Positions 29,944 through 30,507 of a stretch of 30,507 nucleotides of DNA are shown here, piece by piece. The stretch is from an uncultured Bacteroidaceae bacterium (GTDB lineage Bacteria > Bacteroidota > Bacteroidia > Bacteroidales > Bacteroidaceae): the NCBI GenBank assembly GCA_904502185.1, contig CAJGDX010000016.1, positions 1-30,507 of the forward strand. The letters run 5' to 3'. The notes below the pieces were generated by a model that was not told the DNA's origin, ran no database searches, and worked only from the letters and a program-made list of their open reading frames with translations. Positions within the stretch are counted from its first letter, which is position 1, and every line of letters begins with the position of its first letter. The position numbers and the translations under genes are program-made.

Positions 29944-30507
29944 ATGAGAAACACTCTTTGCACCCTTTTGGCGCTGTTCTGCTGCCAATTAGCATTTTCA
30001 CAGCAAGAAGCAAAACTCTTCAATTTAGGTTTGGAAACACGTCTCGATTATCAGCGTGAATATATCGATGATGAGGCTGTAAATGATAACAGCGGTTTCA
30101 AGGGAAAATACCTGAATATACGCATAGATGGTCAGCTGAACGATAAGTTCTCATACTCTTACCGCCAGCGTTTGAACAAGGAACATAAGGATGCAAGCTA
30201 TTTCGATGCAACCGACTGGATATATCTGAAGTATAAGGCTAATGACAATTGGGGATTCTCAGCCGGTAAACAGGTGGTGGCTATCGGTGGCTACGAGTAC
30301 GACCGCGCACCCATTGACATATATTTTGCTTCGGAATACTGGAATAACATACGTTGCTATGCTCTCGGTGTGAATGCCATCTACACATTCAATGGCGGAA
30401 ACGACCAGTTGCAGGCGCAGATTTGTGAGAGCCCTTTCATACAGCCCGACGAGGATATGTATGCTTACAACCTTATATGGTACGGTTCACACGGCTGGTT
30501 CAACACC
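29944..30507 (+). CDS. Porin-like outer membrane beta-barrel protein (partial)
   Basis: The frame is open from ATG 29944 to the end of the window (188 codons). It starts with a signal peptide (MRNTLCTLLALFCCQLAFS, then QQEAKLF). The mature part alternates polar and hydrophobic residues in strand-like stretches: LETRLDYQREY, YLNIRIDGQLNDKFSYSYRQRL, WIYLKYK and WGFSAGKQ. The last, with a following GYEYDRAP, resembles phosphate-selective porin (OprO/OprP-like) barrels of Bacteroidetes. It probably forms a channel or transport barrel in the outer membrane. The C-terminal strands that would settle the family lie outside the window. Confidence 0.72.
   Translation, partial: MRNTLCTLLALFCCQLAFSQQEAKLFNLGLETRLDYQREYIDDEAVNDNSGFKGKYLNIRIDGQLNDKFSYSYRQRLNKEHKDASYFDATDWIYLKYKANDNWGFSAGKQVVAIGGYEYDRAPIDIYFASEYWNNIRCYALGVNAIYTFNGGNDQLQAQICESPFIQPDEDMYAYNLIWYGSHGWFNT

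Overview
The window looks like chromosomal DNA from a Bacteroidales bacterium, probably a gut or oral Bacteroides/Prevotella/Muribaculaceae relative. The evidence is a Bacteroidetes-type omega subunit in a bamD-rpoZ-DUF4293 cluster, a class III fructose-1,6-bisphosphatase, several TAnnTTTG promoter boxes, little sign of Shine-Dalgarno sequences, and secreted glycoside hydrolases. The genus cannot be fixed from sequence reading alone.

Layout. 1-3.6 kb: the end of leuA, then leuC, leuD and leuB (leucine synthesis), closed by a strong terminator. 3.6-9.7 kb: a tight run of fbp, dusB and a 1031-residue TIR-domain membrane protein whose C-terminal half is a 32-residue tandem repeat. 9.7-10.7 kb: an AT-rich patch with gene debris and a small unknown membrane-anchored protein. 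10.7-18.3 kb: three secreted glycoside hydrolases (GH43, GH36-like, GH2) interrupted by a lipid acyltransferase, a tRNA-Ala and ruvC, with small inverted-repeat elements between them. 18.4-25.3 kb: a co-directional series of gtrA-like gene, epimerase, FAD oxidoreductase, a RelA/SpoT homologue with a degraded synthetase half, a Sel1-repeat membrane protein, a fossil of the RelA/SpoT gene's 3' end, and a short paralogue of the Sel1 protein's membrane part. 25.3-27.9 kb: guanine deaminase and uvrB on the minus strand. 28.0-30.5 kb: bamD, rpoZ, a DUF4293-like membrane protein, a terminator, and the start of a porin-like outer-membrane protein that runs off the window.

The strongest candidate for something undescribed is the TIR protein. 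It has a cytosolic TIR domain that keeps the Trp-x3-Glu signature of NAD-cleaving TIRs, an arginine-rich stop, one membrane helix, and about 17 repeats predicted to lie in the periplasm, each with a cysteine at the same position. This is a receptor-like layout, mirror-image to animal Toll-like receptors. The second notable locus is the duplication behind the RelA/SpoT gene: an old copy of its 3' end, followed by a second copy of the downstream membrane gene without Sel1 repeats, is still readable. Other points are a GH2 gene that appears to carry a recent amber stop 13 codons before its older end, and two intergenic elements that share the same inverted termini.
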